From positions 186,001 through 250,000 of the forward strand of contig LNEO01000123.1 of NCBI GenBank assembly GCA_001465015.1: 64,000 bases of DNA, in the 5' to 3' direction. This DNA is from Deltaproteobacteria bacterium Ga0077539. GTDB lineage: Bacteria > Myxococcota_A > Polyangia > Polyangiales > Ga0077539. A program made the translations under genes and the position numbers. Below the pieces are notes generated by a model. It ran no database searches. It had not been told where the DNA came from and was given only the letters and a program-made list of their open reading frames with translations. This document shows, piece after piece, positions 18,277 through 26,889 of this stretch; the first letter of the stretch is position 1; every line of letters begins with the position of its first letter.

Positions 18277-18353
18277 GCGCCCGTAGCTCAGTTGGATAGA
18301 GCAGCGGCCTTCTAAGCCGACGGTCAGGGGTTCGATTCCCTTCGGGCGCGCCA
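18277..18353 (+). tRNA. tRNA-Arg (anticodon TCT)
   Basis: Acceptor GCGCCCG pairs with CGGGCGC; anticodon loop CTTCTAA gives TCT; T-loop GTTCGATTC; discriminator G and CCA are encoded. The outermost pair of the anticodon stem is a G-A mismatch (positions 27 and 43), a small oddity. It reads codon AGA, rare in this GC-rich genome. Confidence 0.94.
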
Positions 18354-18418
18354 TCGACCGTGTCGCGCCAACAGCGTCGCTGAAATGCGACCGATTGGTT
18401 GGTACGGTCTGGTCATCG

Positions 18419-19324
18419 ATGTACGCGTTCGTTCGCTTCAAGCTTCCGAGCGGTGCCTCTGTCGACCTGGGACACGGAGACATCATCGGTCGACTTTCGA
18501 CCGCGGCGCTTTGCGTGGACGATCCGCGGGTCTCCGAGGCGCACGCGATGGTGAGCATTCGCCGCGGCGAGCTGGTGCTCTTGTCGCTTCGTCGAATGTT
18601 CTCGGTCCGCGCCAAGCCGCTGAGCGAGGTGGTGCTGCGCGACGGCATGTCGATCGACCTGGCCGAAGGGGTCACGCTGGTGGTCGAGGACGTTCACGTC
18701 CCCGACAAAGTGCTCGCGCTCTCGATGGAAGGCATCGGCTCGACGATCCTTCCTGCGACCGCGAGCCTGAGGATCGAGCCTCTGCCGACGCTCTTGCCTC
18801 GGTTCGAGCACGACGCTGACCTGCACCTCTGGTGGAACGGCCACGAGTGGCGCGCGCAGCTTCGGGGCGCGAAGGTGCGAGCCGTCAACGACGGCGACGA
18901 GCTGGTGCTCGGCTCGAAGCGAGCTCGCTTCGAGCTCGTCGAGAACACCGGGAGCGAGACGACCGCGATCGCGCGCGCGACGAGCGCTCCGCTGCGGATC
19001 ATCGCGTGGTTCGACACGGTCGAGATTCACCGCGAAGGAATGCCCGCGGTCACGATCTCTGGCGTCGGCGCTCGCGTGCTGAGCGAGCTGGTCGCCTTCG
19101 ACGGCCCGGTCGAGTGGCAGATCGCCGCGCGCGAAGTCTGGAGCGATCCGAGCGACGTCGCGCTGGACGCGCAGGAGCTCCGACACCGTTGGGACGTCAC
19201 CCTCGCCCGCTTGCGCGCAAAGCTCCGCGAAGCCGGGGTGCGGGCGGACCTCGTTCGGTCGACCGGCGCGGGCCTCGTGCAGCTCGTTCGATACCCGAGC
19301 GACGTGCTCGAGGACCGTCGGTAG
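18419..19324 (+). CDS. FHA domain protein with C-terminal winged helix
   Basis: A 301-residue soluble protein. The N-terminal part looks like a forkhead-associated phosphopeptide-binding domain: GDIIGR near residue 20 and a VSEAHAMVSI block near 39, in place of the usual VSRxHA. A second beta-rich segment (about 125-180) repeats a similar pattern. The C-terminal 95 residues resemble an OmpR-type winged helix (ISGVGARVLSELVAFDG, then VTLARLRAKLREAGV and a wing LVRSTGAGLVQLV). FHA plus winged helix recalls EmbR, a kinase-controlled regulator, but in reverse domain order. The gene converges on a Ser/Thr kinase 37 bp away, a plausible partner. The start at 18419 is chosen over a GTG at 18395; neither has a strong ribosome site. 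Confidence 0.65.
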   Translation: MYAFVRFKLPSGASVDLGHGDIIGRLSTAALCVDDPRVSEAHAMVSIRRGELVLLSLRRMFSVRAKPLSEVVLRDGMSIDLAEGVTLVVEDVHVPDKVLALSMEGIGSTILPATASLRIEPLPTLLPRFEHDADLHLWWNGHEWRAQLRGAKVRAVNDGDELVLGSKRARFELVENTGSETTAIARATSAPLRIIAWFDTVEIHREGMPAVTISGVGARVLSELVAFDGPVEWQIAAREVWSDPSDVALDAQELRHRWDVTLARLRAKLREAGVRADLVRSTGAGLVQLVRYPSDVLEDRR

Positions 19325-19361
19325 CGCGCATCGAAGAGCGCGCTCGCGCGCAGGGCCTCTC

Positions 19362-20879
19362 TCACATCGCCGACGCGACGAACCGCAGCGAGTAGCTCAC
19401 GGGGTTGCGTGGCCACGACGCAGCTCGCAGCGCACGGTCGACGCAGGTGAACTCTGCCTGGGTTCCGACCATCTGCTCGTGGCGCTCGTTGCGAACAACC
19501 GTCCCGCGCGCGTCGATCGTGAGCTCGACGCTGACCACTGCGTCGCCGAGCGTGTGCGATGCGAGCTCGACGCAAGCAGCGATCGGCCCTTCGATCCTCG
19601 GAAGGACGTCTCTCGCGGCCTCGTCGTCGTTGACGCCGCCAAAGTTGAACTGAAGCCGCGTCCCGAGCGGCGTGTACCTCGGGCCCTGCGCGGTCTGATC
19701 GAAGCGAAGGGGAACGGGCGACGGTCGGTCCGGCACGACCACGTCTTCGCGAACAAACGGCGCCATCGGCCGCGCCTCGCGCGGGACCAACGCGCTCGTC
19801 ACGACGCTCGAAGCGACGGCGAGGAGCACGACTGCGACGACCGCCAGCGCGACTGTTTGGGTGCGGCTCGGAGCGACCGCGCGGATCGTCGGCGACCCTG
19901 CGCTCGGCTTCGAGGGGAGCTCGTGGGTGCTCGCGGTCGCGATCGCCAGTGAATTTGCAGACTGTGCGCCATGCTCTGCGCGAACTACCGGCGCGCCGAC
20001 GTATCCGCCGTACGACGAATCAGGCGGCGTCTCGGGCTCATCGCGCGTGGTCGTTGTCCGCTCGGCGAGGATCGCGCCGATGGCCGCGGACACCGCTTCG
20101 GCGCTCGTGGGTCTGGCGTCGCGCGATCGCGCGATCATCGCCGTCACGAGCGCTTGCAGCGCGACAGGAACATCCGCAGGCCACGCGTCGATCGTCGCCG
20201 ACGGGTCGAGGGGCGCGCGCACCATGGCGTGCGCTCCGAGCACCATCTTGGCGACGAGCAGCCCGAGCGAATACAGGTCGCTTCGCGCGTCGACCACGGC
20301 GCCATCGAGCTGCTCGGGCGCCATGAAAGCCGGTGTTCCGACGACGTTGCCGGTCCACGTGAGCGACTCCTGGCCGTCGATCGACGCGACGCGAATCACG
20401 CCGAAATCAATGATCTTCGCGCGCTCACCGCCAGACTCGCGCACGAGCATCACGTTGGACGGCTTGAGGTCTCGGTGCACGACGCCCGCCGCGTGGAGCG
20501 CGCCGAGGCCCTCGGCGACGTCGATCGCGATGCGCGCGGCGCGCTCCCAAGGGAGCCTGTCAGCGTGCGCGAGCAGCTCGGAGAGGGTCGGTCCATCGAG
20601 CAGCTCCATCACGAAGAACGCAGGGTCGTGGTCGAGCACGAGGTCGAGCGTCGCGACGAGCGAGGGGCTCTTGACCGTCGCGCTGACGGTCGCCTCTCGT
20701 CGAAACCGCTCGAGCGAGACGCCGTCGCGCAAGAACTCGTCTCGCACGACCTTGAGCGCCACGCGCCGCTGCGCGCGCAGGTCTTCGGCCTCGAAGACGG
20801 CGCCCATCCCGCCCTTGGCGATGGGATAGAGCACACGATATCGACCCGCGAGTGTTTTTCCGACGAGCTCGTCGCTCAT
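19362..20879 (-). CDS. Transmembrane Ser/Thr protein kinase with AgmX-like C-terminal domain
   Basis: A 505-residue Hanks-type kinase. The Gly-rich loop AKGGMGAVFEAE, catalytic Lys43 (VALKV), HRDLKPSN with Asp137 and DFG at 158-160 are intact, so it should be active. After a linker comes a single membrane helix (about 342-365), then a periplasmic domain of about 140 residues whose end (IAACVELASH, then FTCVDRALRAASWP) resembles the Cys-pair C-terminal domain of myxobacterial AgmX/PglI proteins. The kinase faces the cytoplasm and may sense an envelope signal. The start MSDELVGKTLAGRY at 20879 fits the family; the frame runs on to 20927. Convergent with the FHA protein. Confidence 0.88.
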   Translation of the reverse strand: MSDELVGKTLAGRYRVLYPIAKGGMGAVFEAEDLRAQRRVALKVVRDEFLRDGVSLERFRREATVSATVKSPSLVATLDLVLDHDPAFFVMELLDGPTLSELLAHADRLPWERAARIAIDVAEGLGALHAAGVVHRDLKPSNVMLVRESGGERAKIIDFGVIRVASIDGQESLTWTGNVVGTPAFMAPEQLDGAVVDARSDLYSLGLLVAKMVLGAHAMVRAPLDPSATIDAWPADVPVALQALVTAMIARSRDARPTSAEAVSAAIGAILAERTTTTRDEPETPPDSSYGGYVGAPVVRAEHGAQSANSLAIATASTHELPSKPSAGSPTIRAVAPSRTQTVALAVVAVVLLAVASSVVTSALVPREARPMAPFVREDVVVPDRPSPVPLRFDQTAQGPRYTPLGTRLQFNFGGVNDDEAARDVLPRIEGPIAACVELASHTLGDAVVSVELTIDARGTVVRNERHEQMVGTQAEFTCVDRALRAASWPRNPVSYSLRFVASAM

Positions 20880-21054
20880 GAGTTTCCCGCGTGAGTCATG
20901 GCACGAGCGGCCGCTGTCCGCGCGCAAACACCGGATTCTTGTGAGACCGCTGTGAGCGCCAGCGGACGCGCGCAGTGGCCGGTGACCGAGGGAGCGAGCG
21001 ACGCTCCCGTGCCGGATTGCTGGCGCAGCCGGGCATCGCCGAGGACCGCGAGGG

Positions 21055-21480
21055 TCATTTCATGCCGTCATCGTAGCGACGACGGGTCCACTGGATGGCG
21101 CGGCGATCGTTGAGCCAGCGCGCGGCCTGTCGCCATCCTCCACGCGCGTCTTCGCCGACGAGAATGAGCACGGTGCGATCCGTGTCGACGCCCGGAAACG
21201 GAATGGCCATTCCGCACGGCTCGGAGGCGAGAAGGTGCTCGCCCGCCCGCGCTGCCTCGGCGATTTCGACGCGGCACGCCCTCGCGCTGTTTTCGCCGTC
21301 GCAGCGCACTCGCACGGCGAGCTCGACGCCGAGCGCGGGGCGCCAGACCCCCTGGCGGGCGACTCGACCGGCTGGGGCTAGCTCGAGGTACGCGGCCCCG
21401 CCCCCGACTGCCACCCCGGTCGAGCAGGCGGTGACGAGCACGAAGAGCGGCGCGAAGTTGAGGAATCGGGCGGATGGCAC
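21055..21480 (-). CDS. Small putative lipoprotein of unknown function
   Basis: A 141-residue protein beginning at a GTG. A signal peptide with lipobox LVTAC puts the lipidated Cys near residue 19. The mature part has a few Cys (RCDGENSARACRVEIAE and SEPCGMAIPFPG) that could form disulphides in the periplasm and a strand-rich segment (DRTVLILVGEDARGG). No family is recognised. It is divergent from the VanW gene with only about 32 bp between the starts, so the two may share a control region. The initiator is not certain. Confidence 0.55.
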   Translation of the reverse strand: MPSARFLNFAPLFVLVTACSTGVAVGGGAAYLELAPAGRVARQGVWRPALGVELAVRVRCDGENSARACRVEIAEAARAGEHLLASEPCGMAIPFPGVDTDRTVLILVGEDARGGWRQAARWLNDRRAIQWTRRRYDDGMK

Positions 21481-21512
21481 TATGGGAAGATCGTGCCACG
21501 AGCGAGCGCCAA

Positions 21513-23099
21513 ATGAACCTTCCTCCGCTGCCAGTTCTCGGGATGGTCTTCGCCGTCGTCGGCGGGGTGTCGGGCTACCTGCTCTTGCCCGAGCAAGGCG
21601 TGAGCGCCGCGCAGCGTCCGAGGATTCGAATTCTGGGGCGTGAAATTCAACCGGGCCGCGACGCGATGGCGACCGCTCGCGAGGTCGCTCGAGGATTTCT
21701 CAGAGAGCACGTTCGCATCACCGCGCGGGTGACGGTGACCGTCCAGCAAGGCGAGTCCTTTCAAACCCGAGAAGAAGACCGGGTGATCGATCGAACGCGC
21801 GCGGACCTCGGGGCGCGCGTGGACGAGCGCATGCTCGCGCACCTCATCGCTGCCGCGACGGACCCGACCTCGCCGCTGCTCCGCCACCACGCGACGATCG
21901 CCGCGGGGCAGCCCGTGGATCTGCCGATGCCCGCGCACGTGGACGGCGCCGTCGCGATGCCGCTGCTCATGCAGCTCAAAGAGGACATCGATCATCAGCC
22001 GGTCGACGCGCGGCTCGACGTCGAGAGCCGAGCGGTCGTTCCTGAGCAGGCTGGGCGGTACATGGACGTGTACGCGACGCTCGCGAAGCTCGACGAGGCG
22101 CTCTCGCGGGGACAAGCAGAGATCCCTGCGGTGATCAGCACGACGCCCGCTCGCGTCACGCGCGCGCAGCTCGCGGGAATCGAGATGCGCGAGGTGCTCG
22201 GCTTCTTCGAGACCAACTACAACGCGGACGAGAGCAAGCGAGACCGCACGTACAACCTCCACCTCGCGGCGAGCAGGATCAACGGCTACGTCTGGATGCC
22301 GGGCGAAGTGTTCGACTTCAACGGGGTCGTCGGCGATCGAAGCGAAGCCAACGGCTTTCGGATGGCCACCGTGATCTCGGCCGGAGAGCTCATCGACGGC
22401 GTGGGAGGCGGCACCTGCCAGATCGCAGGAACGCTTCACGCAGCGAGCTTCTTCTCGGGCATGGAGATCCTCGATCGACGGCCGCACACGCGCCCGTCCG
22501 GCTACATCAAGATGGGCCTCGACGCGACCGTCGTGTATCCGTCGATCAACCTCCGGATGCGCAACAACCTGCCGCACCCGGTGGTGATTCACACGAGGCT
22601 CGGAGGAGGCCTCGCGCGAATCGAGCTGCTCGGCCCCAGGCGAACGCGCTCTGTCACGTTCGTGCGAAAGATCATGCACGTCGATCGGTTTCCGACGAGG
22701 GACGTGCCGGACGTGAACCTCGCGCCTGGGCAGCGCGTGCTGACTCAGCGTGGGATTCCTGGGTTTCGCGTGCGTCGATATCGAATCGTGCGCGACGGTG
22801 ACCAGGCGGTGCGCGAGCGCTGGGAGGACGTCTATCCGCCGACGGTCGAGATCTGGCACGTCGGGACCGGCGGCGGCTCTGGCAACGGTCCCAACCCCGA
22901 CGATCACAGCGAGTACACAGCGGATCAGTACATGGCCACCTCGCAGAGCCCTGGCGAGACGCGCATGCTCGAGGTCCGTCGACCCGGCATGACCGGAACG
23001 CCAGGCTGGACCGTCGCGCAAGGCTTCACGCGGCTGCCGCCGACCGCGCCGACGCCCGCGCCCGCGGCGAACGCAGCGCCACGCGGCGGTCGTCGATGA
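21513..23099 (+). CDS. VanW family protein
   Basis: A 528-residue exported protein with an N-terminal hydrophobic helix (MNLPPLPVLGMVFAVVGGVSGYLLL) and a central VanW domain (PF04294; about residues 235-370), recognisable by WMPGEVFDFNGVVGDRSEAN, GVGGGTCQIAGTLHAA and NNLPHPVVIHT. VanW proteins accompany glycopeptide resistance clusters but are widespread with no settled biochemistry; links to peptidoglycan are suspected. The upstream third (a peptidoglycan-binding-4-like region) and a Gly-rich tail complete it. The next gene, coaBC, overlaps its stop codon by ATGA, so they are co-translated. An ATG at 21474 is an alternative start. Confidence 0.88.
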   Translation: MNLPPLPVLGMVFAVVGGVSGYLLLPEQGVSAAQRPRIRILGREIQPGRDAMATAREVARGFLREHVRITARVTVTVQQGESFQTREEDRVIDRTRADLGARVDERMLAHLIAAATDPTSPLLRHHATIAAGQPVDLPMPAHVDGAVAMPLLMQLKEDIDHQPVDARLDVESRAVVPEQAGRYMDVYATLAKLDEALSRGQAEIPAVISTTPARVTRAQLAGIEMREVLGFFETNYNADESKRDRTYNLHLAASRINGYVWMPGEVFDFNGVVGDRSEANGFRMATVISAGELIDGVGGGTCQIAGTLHAASFFSGMEILDRRPHTRPSGYIKMGLDATVVYPSINLRMRNNLPHPVVIHTRLGGGLARIELLGPRRTRSVTFVRKIMHVDRFPTRDVPDVNLAPGQRVLTQRGIPGFRVRRYRIVRDGDQAVRERWEDVYPPTVEIWHVGTGGGSGNGPNPDDHSEYTADQYMATSQSPGETRMLEVRRPGMTGTPGWTVAQGFTRLPPTAPTPAPAANAAPRGGRR

Positions 23100-24316
23100 G
23101 CGGACCGCTCGCTGGCCGAGAGGTGCTGCTGGTCGTGGGCGGCGGAATCGCCGCGTACAAGAGCGTCACGCTCGCGCGCGAGCTTTTGCGCGCAGGCGCA
23201 AAGGTCGAGACGATCCTCACGGACGCAGCGCAGAAGTTCGTCGGCGGCGTGACGTTCGCGGGCCTGACTGGCCGCGCGGCGCGCAACGAGCTCTGGGACG
23301 CGAGCTACTCGGGCGAGCTCCACGTCGAGCTCGCGTCGAGGGCCTCGATCATCGTCGTTGCGCCAGCGACCGCGGACCTGATGGCGCGCGCGGCCAACGG
23401 AATCGCCAATGACCTCGCGACGGCGACGCTGTTGTGCGCGAAGAGCTCGATCGTCTACGCGCCCGCGATGCACCCTCGCATGTGGGAACACCCAGCGACG
23501 CGCGAGAACGTCGCGCGCCTCGTCGCGCGGGGCGCGCGCCTCGTCGGCCCGGTCATCGGTCCCCTCGCGAGCGGCGAGGTCGGCGTCGGACGCATGGAGG
23601 AGCCAGAGGTCATCGCGCGGCGCGTGGTCGAGTTGGCCTCGAGCGCCCGAGACCTCGAGGGCGTTCGCGTGCTCGTGACCGCGGGGCCCACGCACGAAGC
23701 GATCGATCCCGTGCGATTCATCGGCAATCGGTCGAGCGGCAAGATGGGGCTGGCCATCGCGGACGCCGCGGTCGAGCGGGGCGCGACGGTGACCGTCGTT
23801 CATGGGCCGATCACGGCGCGCGCGTCGCACCACGAGTCGATCACCCGCGTCGCGGTGCGCTCGGCGCTCGAGATGCAAGCGGAGGTCGCCGCGCGCAGCG
23901 AAGATTCGGACGTGATCGTGATGGCGGCGGCGGTGGCCGACTACCGCCCGGACGTCGTGGCGACCCATAAAATCAAAAAGGGCCAGGATCGCCTGGTCCT
24001 CGAGCTCGTGAAGAACCCGGACATTCTCGCGGGGCTCGGCGCGTGGCGCGGGGCGAACAAGCGGCCGGTGCTCGTGGGATTCGCCGTCGAGACCGGCGAC
24101 CTCGTGGGCTATGCGCGATCGAAGCTCTCGCGAAAGGGCTGCGACATGGTCGTCGCCAACCTGGCCGAGCACGGGTTCGAGGGCGACGACAACACGGTCA
24201 CGATCGTCACGCGCGAGACCGCGGAAGAGATCAGTCGACGACCCAAGCGGGAGATCGCCGACCGAATTCTCGACGCCGCTCGAACGTTTCTCGATTCGTC
24301 GCAGAGCCGCGGCTGA
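23096..24316 (+). CDS. coaBC: Phosphopantothenoylcysteine synthetase/decarboxylase (CoaBC)
   Basis: A 406-residue bifunctional coenzyme A enzyme. The N-terminal flavoprotein CoaC (about 1-180) has GGGIAAYKS and PAMHPRMW; the C-terminal CoaB has TAGPTHEAIDPVRFIGNRSS, AAAVADYRP and the HKIKK lysine region. Two CoaC positions differ from E. coli Dfp as I recall it: the Asn of PAMN is His here, and the Cys of ACGxxGxGRM is Ser (LASGEVGVGRM). I recall similar changes in actinobacterial CoaBC, so it is probably functional. The start overlaps the VanW stop codon (ATGA). Confidence 0.93.
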   Translation: MSGPLAGREVLLVVGGGIAAYKSVTLARELLRAGAKVETILTDAAQKFVGGVTFAGLTGRAARNELWDASYSGELHVELASRASIIVVAPATADLMARAANGIANDLATATLLCAKSSIVYAPAMHPRMWEHPATRENVARLVARGARLVGPVIGPLASGEVGVGRMEEPEVIARRVVELASSARDLEGVRVLVTAGPTHEAIDPVRFIGNRSSGKMGLAIADAAVERGATVTVVHGPITARASHHESITRVAVRSALEMQAEVAARSEDSDVIVMAAAVADYRPDVVATHKIKKGQDRLVLELVKNPDILAGLGAWRGANKRPVLVGFAVETGDLVGYARSKLSRKGCDMVVANLAEHGFEGDDNTVTIVTRETAEEISRRPKREIADRILDAARTFLDSSQSRG

Positions 24317-24340
24317 GCCTCTGGTATCATCGCGTCAAAG

Positions 24341-25183
24341 ATGAAGCTCGAGTGTCAATCGTGCTTGCTGCAGTTCGATGCGGTCGGCGCAGGACCTGAT
24401 TCGAAGTGTCCCCGCTGCGGTTCGACGAACGTGACCGGGGCGGCCAGCGCTCCCGCGATGCAGAGCGGCCCCGCTTCGGGGCAAGCGGCGATCGCGGCGA
24501 CGATCGCGCAACCCATGATGCCGCCCGCTGGGGCGCCCGCGGGTTTCAACCCCGTCGGAGCGCCCGCGGGTGGCGCGCCGTTCGGCGGAGCGCCCGCGGG
24601 TGGGGCGCCGTTCGGCGGAGCACCCGCGGGTGGCAATCCATTCGGCGGAGCGCCGGCGGGAGGAAGTCCCTATGGCGCCGCTCCCAACGCGCCTCCACCG
24701 GGAGGCCAGTACGGAGCTCCGAGCCCGTATGGCGCACCGCCAGGGGGAGGAGGATTCGGAGCGCCGCCGTCGCCGTACGGAGCGCCGCAACCCGCCCCGT
24801 CGCCGTATGGCGCGCCAGCGTCACCGTACGGTGCGCCCACGGCGCCTGTCGGCAACCCATTTGGCCAGGCGGGCGCGTCGTTCGGCGCAGCGCCCATGGG
24901 CATGGTCGCGGTGACGCCGTACGGCAACGCGCAGGTCGACGGCGAGCAACGCAAGGCGATGGTGTGGGCGGTCGTCGCGCTGTTGTTCTTCTGGCCGGCC
25001 GCGATCGGCGCGTTCGTTCAATACAGCGCGTCGATGACCGCTTCGCGCATGGGCGACTACGGGACGGCGCTCGCAAAGGCGAAGAGCGCACAGATGTGGG
25101 GCATCGTCAGCACGGCGATCATCGCGGGCTTCGTCGTGCTCGGCTGCCTCGCTGGGCTGATCGGCGCGACCGCTGGGGGCTGA
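24341..25183 (+). CDS. Zinc-ribbon / Pro-Gly-rich / CD225-like membrane protein
   Basis: A 280-residue protein in three parts. Residues 1-35 form a zinc ribbon (CQSC near 5-8 and CPRCG near 23-27). About 36-190 is low-complexity Gly, Ala, Pro and Tyr with GAPFGGAPAG and SPYGAP repeats. The C-terminal 80 residues hold two hydrophobic helices separated by YSASMTASRMGDYGTALAKA, a layout like the CD225/dispanin (interferon-induced transmembrane) family. Bacterial versions are common and of unknown role. The start is 24 bp after coaBC. The C-terminus probably sits in the inner membrane with the zinc ribbon in the cytoplasm. Confidence 0.75.
   Translation: MKLECQSCLLQFDAVGAGPDSKCPRCGSTNVTGAASAPAMQSGPASGQAAIAATIAQPMMPPAGAPAGFNPVGAPAGGAPFGGAPAGGAPFGGAPAGGNPFGGAPAGGSPYGAAPNAPPPGGQYGAPSPYGAPPGGGGFGAPPSPYGAPQPAPSPYGAPASPYGAPTAPVGNPFGQAGASFGAAPMGMVAVTPYGNAQVDGEQRKAMVWAVVALLFFWPAAIGAFVQYSASMTASRMGDYGTALAKAKSAQMWGIVSTAIIAGFVVLGCLAGLIGATAGG
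24557..24676 (+). repeat. Tandem 30-bp repeat encoding GAPAGGAPFG-type decapeptide
   Basis: Four consecutive 30-bp units inside the coding sequence: 24557-24586, 24587-24616, 24617-24646 and 24647-24676. The first two are nearly identical; the last two have drifted. They encode GAPAGG-x-PFG and continue as degenerate SPYGAP units. The pattern suggests slippage or unequal crossover within the coding sequence and may vary in length between strains. Confidence 0.85.
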
Positions 25184-25198
25184 GCCGCGCGCCGGCGC

Positions 25199-25474
25199 TC
25201 AGCTGGTCTTGGCGTTGCGAACGAGCACGCCGAGCACGGCGGGGTTCATCGCGGCGCGCTCTTCTTCGCTCCACTCGTAGCGACGAAGGATTCCCGCGAG
25301 CACTTCGATCTGCGCGTCCACCTGCGCGCGATCGTCGACGAACACCGTGGGGACGCCCTTGAGCACGCACAGTCCCCCCTGGGTCAGCGCGCCCTTGAGC
25401 GCCTCGCGCCGGATGGCGAGCCCCTTGTTCTTGGCGACCTCGATCATGGCGTCGAGCAGAGGTCGCCCCTTCAT
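25199..25474 (-). CDS. Small soluble protein of unknown function
   Basis: A 91-residue protein with an ordinary amino-acid balance and no signal peptide or membrane helix. It reads MKGRPLLDAMIEVAKNKGL at the start and ends NPAVLGVLVRNAKTS. The segment GLCVLKGVPTVFVDDRA looks like a beta-alpha-beta fragment, perhaps NTPase-like, but no family is recognised. It lies 39 bp upstream of the start of the isocitrate lyase transcript only in the sense of position: it is downstream (leftward) of aceA, so it could be read with aceB-aceA. Composition supports a real gene. Confidence 0.6.
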   Translation of the reverse strand: MKGRPLLDAMIEVAKNKGLAIRREALKGALTQGGLCVLKGVPTVFVDDRAQVDAQIEVLAGILRRYEWSEEERAAMNPAVLGVLVRNAKTS

Positions 25475-25513
25475 CGCATCGTCTCCGTGGTCAACACGGG
25501 GGCGATGTGTAGC

Positions 25514-26818
25514 TCAGAACTGAGCCTTTTCGGTGGAGCCCGTGAGCGCGAGGGTGCTCGAGGCGCCGCCAGAGATCACCTCGCTCACCGCGTCGAAGTA
25601 GCCGGTGCCGACTTCGCGCTGGTGACGCGTGGCCGTGTATCCGTGCGCCTCCGCGGAGAACTCCGCCTGTTGAAGGCGCGAGTAGGCGGACATGCCCTCT
25701 TCCTTGTAGCCCTTGGCGAGCTCGAACATGCCGAAGTTGAGCTGGTGAAAGCCCGCGAGGGTGACGAACTGAAACTTGTAGCCCATCGCGCCGAGCTCGC
25801 GCTGAAACTTCGCGATCGTGGCGTCGTCGAGGTTCTTCTTCCAGTTGAACGACGGAGAGCAGTTGTACGCGAGGAATTTTCCTGGGAATTGCTTGTGCAC
25901 TCCCTCGGCGAACTCCTTGGCTTCGTGCAGGTCGGGCGTGCTCGTCTCGCACCAGAGCACGTCCGCGAAGGGGGCGTACGCGATGGCGCGGGCGATCGCG
26001 GCCTTCACGCCAGCCTCGACGCGGAAGAACCCTTCGGCGGTGCGCTCGCTGCTCTTGATGAAGGGCTTGTCGCGCTCGTCGTGGTCGCTGGTGATGAGCT
26101 TCGCGCTGTCGGCGTCGGTGCGCGCGACGAGGACGGACGGGACGTTCATCACGTCGGCGGCGAGGCGCGCGGCGACGAGGGTGCGGATGAACTGGCCGGT
26201 GGGCACGAGGACCTTTCCGCCCAGGTGGCCACACTTCTTTTCGCTGGCGAGCTGGTCTTCGAAGTGAACGCCAGCGGCGCCCGCTTCGATCATGCCCTTC
26301 ATGAGCTCGAAGGCGTTGAGCGGTCCGCCGAAGCCAGCTTCAGCGTCGGCCATGATGGGCGCGAACCAGTCGCGCTTGGGTCCGCCCTCGGCGGTCTCGA
26401 TTTGATCCGCGCGCTGCAGGGTGCGATTGATGCGGCGAACGACGGCGGGAACAGAGTCCACGGGGTAGAGGCTCTGGTCGGGGTACATCTGACCGGACGT
26501 GTTGGCGTCCGCCGCGACCTGCCAGCCCGAGAGATAGATCGCGTCGAGGCCCGCGCGCACCATCTGCATGGCTTGCGCGCCGGTGAGCGCGCCGAGCGCC
26601 TGGACGAAGGACTTCTCGTTCATCATCTGCCAGAGCTTGCGCGCGCCGCGCGTGGCGAGCGTCTGCTCGATGAGCAGCGAGCCGCGCAGCCGCTGGATGT
26701 CGGCGATGGTGTAGGGGCGCGTGATGCCCTTCCATCGCGGCGAGTCGAGGCGCTCACCGCCAACGATCGTCGAGGGGCTGGTGGCGGCGGCGGTGCTGGG
26801 AACTGCTCCGATGGTCAT
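25514..26818 (-). CDS. aceA: Isocitrate lyase
   Basis: A 434-residue isocitrate lyase, the first enzyme of the glyoxylate shunt, splitting isocitrate into succinate and glyoxylate. The signature KKCGHLGGK with its catalytic Cys is near residue 190, and the family blocks [17 protein letters not shown] and [15 protein letters not shown] are present. The ATG at 26818 has AAGGAG six bases upstream. It lies 71 bp downstream of malate synthase, which completes the shunt, and probably shares its transcript, controlled by the divergent ScfR/RamB-type regulator. Confidence 0.96.
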   Translation of the reverse strand: MTIGAVPSTAAATSPSTIVGGERLDSPRWKGITRPYTIADIQRLRGSLLIEQTLATRGARKLWQMMNEKSFVQALGALTGAQAMQMVRAGLDAIYLSGWQVAADANTSGQMYPDQSLYPVDSVPAVVRRINRTLQRADQIETAEGGPKRDWFAPIMADAEAGFGGPLNAFELMKGMIEAGAAGVHFEDQLASEKKCGHLGGKVLVPTGQFIRTLVAARLAADVMNVPSVLVARTDADSAKLITSDHDERDKPFIKSSERTAEGFFRVEAGVKAAIARAIAYAPFADVLWCETSTPDLHEAKEFAEGVHKQFPGKFLAYNCSPSFNWKKNLDDATIAKFQRELGAMGYKFQFVTLAGFHQLNFGMFELAKGYKEEGMSAYSRLQQAEFSAEAHGYTATRHQREVGTGYFDAVSEVISGGASSTLALTGSTEKAQF

Positions 26819-26889
26819 GTCGCTCTCCTTCGTTTGGATCGATCAACGTTTGGACGCGTCGCGTCTCGAAAACTGGTGCGTGTAATGGA

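Noticed and set aside
24557-24676. Tandem repeats considered as a CRISPR array
   Set aside because: Units are contiguous with no spacers and encode in-frame decapeptides; the same applies to 46431-46534.
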